Shown one piece after another: positions 51,314 through 53,323 of a stretch of DNA of 53,323 bases. This DNA is from an uncultured Alphaproteobacteria bacterium (GTDB taxonomy: Bacteria; Pseudomonadota; Alphaproteobacteria; Rhodobacterales; Rhodobacteraceae). The notes under the pieces are model-generated. The model ran no database searches, had not been told where the DNA came from, and was given only the letters and a program-made list of their open reading frames with translations. How positions within the stretch are numbered: the first letter of the stretch is position 1; each line of letters starts with the position of its first letter. The translations under genes were made by a program, and so were the position numbers. The DNA lies in NCBI GenBank assembly GCA_902537215.1, contig CACBAM010000014.1, forward strand, positions 1 to 53,323, in the 5' to 3' direction.

Positions 51314-52315
51314 CTAGATCTTAATTAATACACTACCTCTTCTGCCTGGCGTTAGTGTAGCGTCATGGGACTTTGCACATTCCTCTAGACTAAACACATT
51401 CCCAACCGCCGTCTTAAGAGCCCCATCTGAATGAGCGTCATGTAACGCTTTTATAGCAATATCTCTTTCTTTCTTAGGCAATATGTAGATCAACACGATA
51501 TTAATTTTTATAGCTTTGAAAAGATAAGGACCGAAAGGGAATGCAGGGTTCATATTTTTTGCCCCACCGTATGTAGATATCTCTCCGTTCTGTCTAACAA
51601 TCTTGTGCAAGAGATTTACATTCTCTCCAAACTCCACTTCTATAGCGCGATCAACTCCTGATGGACATATATCTAAAATCTTTTTTGATAAATCAGGGTC
51701 TCTATAATCAAATACATGATCTGCCCCAGCCTCTCGAATGTGTTCAAATCCATTTTCAGATCCAGAGGCTATCACCGTTGCACCGGACCACTTTGCCAAC
51801 TGTATACACGTGTGTCCCACGGCTCCAGCTCCTCCTGATACAAACACCGTTTTTCCACCAAGTGCTCCATCTCCTAAAGTACAATAAGAAGCAGTAAGTC
51901 CAGGGATTCCTAAACATGCTCCTGTTTCAAAAGACATATCTTCGGGCATTTCGACAGCCTGAGCGCTTAGAACAGAAATATACTCCGCAGCAGTTCCATT
52001 GGGTCTTTGCCATTGACCATTCCATATCCACACTCTTTGACCAATTCTATTTTCATTAACACCTTCGCCTACAGCTGTGATGGTTCCAGAGCCATCAGAG
52101 TTTGGCACTATTTGTTCAAACTGAGGTTTTGTAATACCAGGTGGAATTCTTCCAATCCGTGCTTTTGCATCTGATGGATTAGATCCAGAGAATTCGAGAG
52201 CGACGAGTACTTCATCCTTACCTACTTTTGGTATAGGCAATTCCTTAACTTTGAGAACCTCGGTGGAAACACCGAACTCACTATAGGTTATAGCTTTCAT
52301 CATACTCGCATCCAT
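51314..52315 (-). CDS. MDR-family NADPH:quinone oxidoreductase/alcohol dehydrogenase
   Basis: A 333-residue zinc-independent MDR protein of the quinone-oxidoreductase branch. The GroES-like part has VALEFSGSNPSDAKARIGR and VPNSDGSGTITAVGEGV; the Rossmann fold has VFVSGGAGAVGHTCIQLAKW (about 152-171) with GADHVFDYRD. The typical catalytic zinc cysteine/histidine set of alcohol dehydrogenases is not evident. AGGA lies 9 bases before the ATG at 52315; MKAITYSEFG five residues on is the alternative start. The substrate is unknown. Single gene. Confidence 0.85.
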   Translation of the reverse strand: MDASMMKAITYSEFGVSTEVLKVKELPIPKVGKDEVLVALEFSGSNPSDAKARIGRIPPGITKPQFEQIVPNSDGSGTITAVGEGVNENRIGQRVWIWNGQWQRPNGTAAEYISVLSAQAVEMPEDMSFETGACLGIPGLTASYCTLGDGALGGKTVFVSGGAGAVGHTCIQLAKWSGATVIASGSENGFEHIREAGADHVFDYRDPDLSKKILDICPSGVDRAIEVEFGENVNLLHKIVRQNGEISTYGGAKNMNPAFPFGPYLFKAIKINIVLIYILPKKERDIAIKALHDAHSDGALKTAVGNVFSLEECAKSHDATLTPGRRGSVLIKI

Positions 52316-52896
52316 CTTTAATTTTCCTATTCTTTTATTAGTGTTTTATTATTAGTTCAAAAATAGAACTAAATTACTCAGTTTCAAGGGAAACAAATTG
52401 CTATTTCAATTTAAAGTCTCTCTCTTAATTTACCTTTAGAAAACAAGTTACTTCTTCATTAATGGAAAAGTGTCTATTTGCTTTTTTTACTCTGTATTTT
52501 TTCTTATTCCATAGGTGTTTAACGCTATCTCATCCACCACTGACTCAATGCTCTAAATCCGTTTGCTTGGGCTATTCCAAGCCATGATTATGCAACACAA
52601 CATAACCACAAACAGCATTGCTTTATCCAGTCTACTAAACCTTGAATTACATATATCCTTACGTGATTTTAGACTCTTAGATATTAAACATTATAAGGAC
52701 ATTAAAACATATACCACTCTATTGTCATAGCTATCAGCGACATCTAGTGAGCGACATAAAGTAAACTCTAATGTCGCTTAGCAACCTAGATTTTAAGAAC
52801 GTTTTCTTTTCAGGTAATAGTCAATTTATTATCTTTTCAAAACTATAAAAATCCATACAGTATAAAATATTATGTAATGTAGCAGTAGGAGTAAAA
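52316..52896. other. Long intergenic region with short repeats
   Basis: 581 bp between divergent genes. AGCGACAT occurs at 52736-52743 and 52750-52757, with an inverted copy at 52771-52778, giving an 8-bp hairpin. The rest is AT-rich; short stretches around 52550-52660 look like decayed coding sequence, but I cannot name it. Confidence 0.45.
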
Positions 52897-53229
52897 ATGG
52901 CTATCTTTGAGAAATTTAACGAAGCTTGGGAAAGTAGAAATATAGATAAATTAGCTGAATTCTTCCATCCGGATTGGGAGTTTCAATTTCACTCAACAGG
53001 TAAAGTCATAAAACTTGAGGAATGGAAAGAGTTCTTTGGAAAAATATTACAAAATCCTGATGTAAAACGTGAAAATGTTAGATGCATTTATGAGAATGAG
53101 GATATAATAGTCATCCATAGCAATACAACATTTCCGAGTGGTAGCAGAGATGCCGTGATGTATGTTGGACTAAAAAGAGACGGTAAGATTTATCGTTCTG
53201 AAACTGGCTCTACACCTCTTCCAGATTAA
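52897..53229 (+). CDS. SnoaL-like/NTF2-like domain protein
   Basis: A complete 110-residue protein of the NTF2-like cone fold. FEKFNEAWESRNIDKLAEFF and HPDWEFQFHSTGKVI (about residues 4-38), with GSRDAVMYVGLKRDGKIYRS near the C-terminus, follow the SnoaL pattern. AGGAG lies 5 bases before the ATG. Members are cyclases, isomerases or ligand-binding proteins; catalytic residues cannot be assigned here. No operon partner inside the window. Confidence 0.75.
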   Translation: MAIFEKFNEAWESRNIDKLAEFFHPDWEFQFHSTGKVIKLEEWKEFFGKILQNPDVKRENVRCIYENEDIIVIHSNTTFPSGSRDAVMYVGLKRDGKIYRSETGSTPLPD

Positions 53230-53323
53230 ACATATTTTAAATTAGATGAGTTTTCCAGCATGGAGTGCGTTTGGGTATACTTAAGACTGCACAGGCTTAA
53301 ACTCTCTGTAACCACATTAAGTA

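Noticed and set aside
52540-52680. Possible transposase 3' remnant (minus strand, RFSRLDKAMLFVVMLCC-like)
   Set aside because: The similarity is too short and hydrophobic to assign; no terminal inverted repeats or target duplication seen.
1-53323. CRISPR arrays, rRNA genes, complete insertion sequences
   Set aside because: No regularly spaced repeats, no rRNA core motifs and no intact transposase with terminal repeats were found on reading the window.

Overview
The window looks like an AT-rich chromosome segment of a marine, photoheterotrophic alphaproteobacterium of the Rhodobacterales (Roseobacter-like) type. The main evidence is one arm of an anoxygenic photosynthesis gene cluster (about 1-14.5 kb) in exactly the order known from Rhodobacter: bchY-bchX-bchC-crtF-crtE (minus), crtD-crtC (plus), tspO-crtB-crtI (minus), crtA-bchI-bchD-bchO (plus). 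crtA, with crtC, crtD and crtF, points to spheroidene/spheroidenone carotenoids. The gene set covers chlorophyllide-oxidoreductase subunits, the 3-hydroxyethyl dehydrogenase, two magnesium chelatase subunits and BchO. The cluster runs off the left edge inside bchY.

I found five TGT-N12-ACA palindromes of the PpsR/CrtJ type, only in the three control intervals of the cluster: two upstream of bchC, two between divergent crtE and crtD, one between divergent crtI and crtA. crtA appears to begin with an ATT codon behind a good Shine-Dalgarno sequence. crtC has no conventional start upstream of its conserved N-terminal motif.

The cluster ends abruptly at bchO, whose 3' end overlaps a convergent enoyl-CoA hydratase gene. 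From 14.5 to 29 kb lies a metabolic block: enoyl-CoA hydratase, an MFS carboxylate-type transporter, a tightly packed 46-codon ORF, acetoacetyl-CoA synthetase, TrkH, an LptF-type permease without LptG beside it, an acyl-CoA synthetase overlapping a nitroreductase, a class II aldolase, aconitase B and a Kdo-transferase homologue.

From 29 to 32.9 kb is a decayed surface-polysaccharide region: a sugar O-methyltransferase, the C-terminal remnant of a carbamoyltransferase with an in-frame stop, and an SGNH hydrolase broken by two single-base deletions. From 32.9 to 38.1 kb there is a sugar-acid operon (SDR dehydrogenase plus UxaA/GarD-type dehydratase) behind a repeated operator-like element, then a membrane class III adenylate cyclase and a MaoC-like hotdog protein. 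A secreted polysaccharide lyase with a peptidoglycan-binding domain follows (38.4-39.6 kb).

From 39.7 to 47.6 kb is a peptide-uptake locus: a complete Dpp-type ABC transporter (binding protein, two permeases, fused double ATPase), flanked by M20 and M24 peptidases that would process imported peptides. A lone flagellin gene follows, bracketed by 82-bp direct repeats. The right end (49.2-53.3 kb) is accessory: a small alpha-beta-barrel-like protein, a truncated phage-type integrase, a compact three-gene unit of unknown small ORFs with phage-like packing and a strong terminator, an MDR oxidoreductase and an NTF2-like protein. No rRNA, tRNA or CRISPR was recognised.
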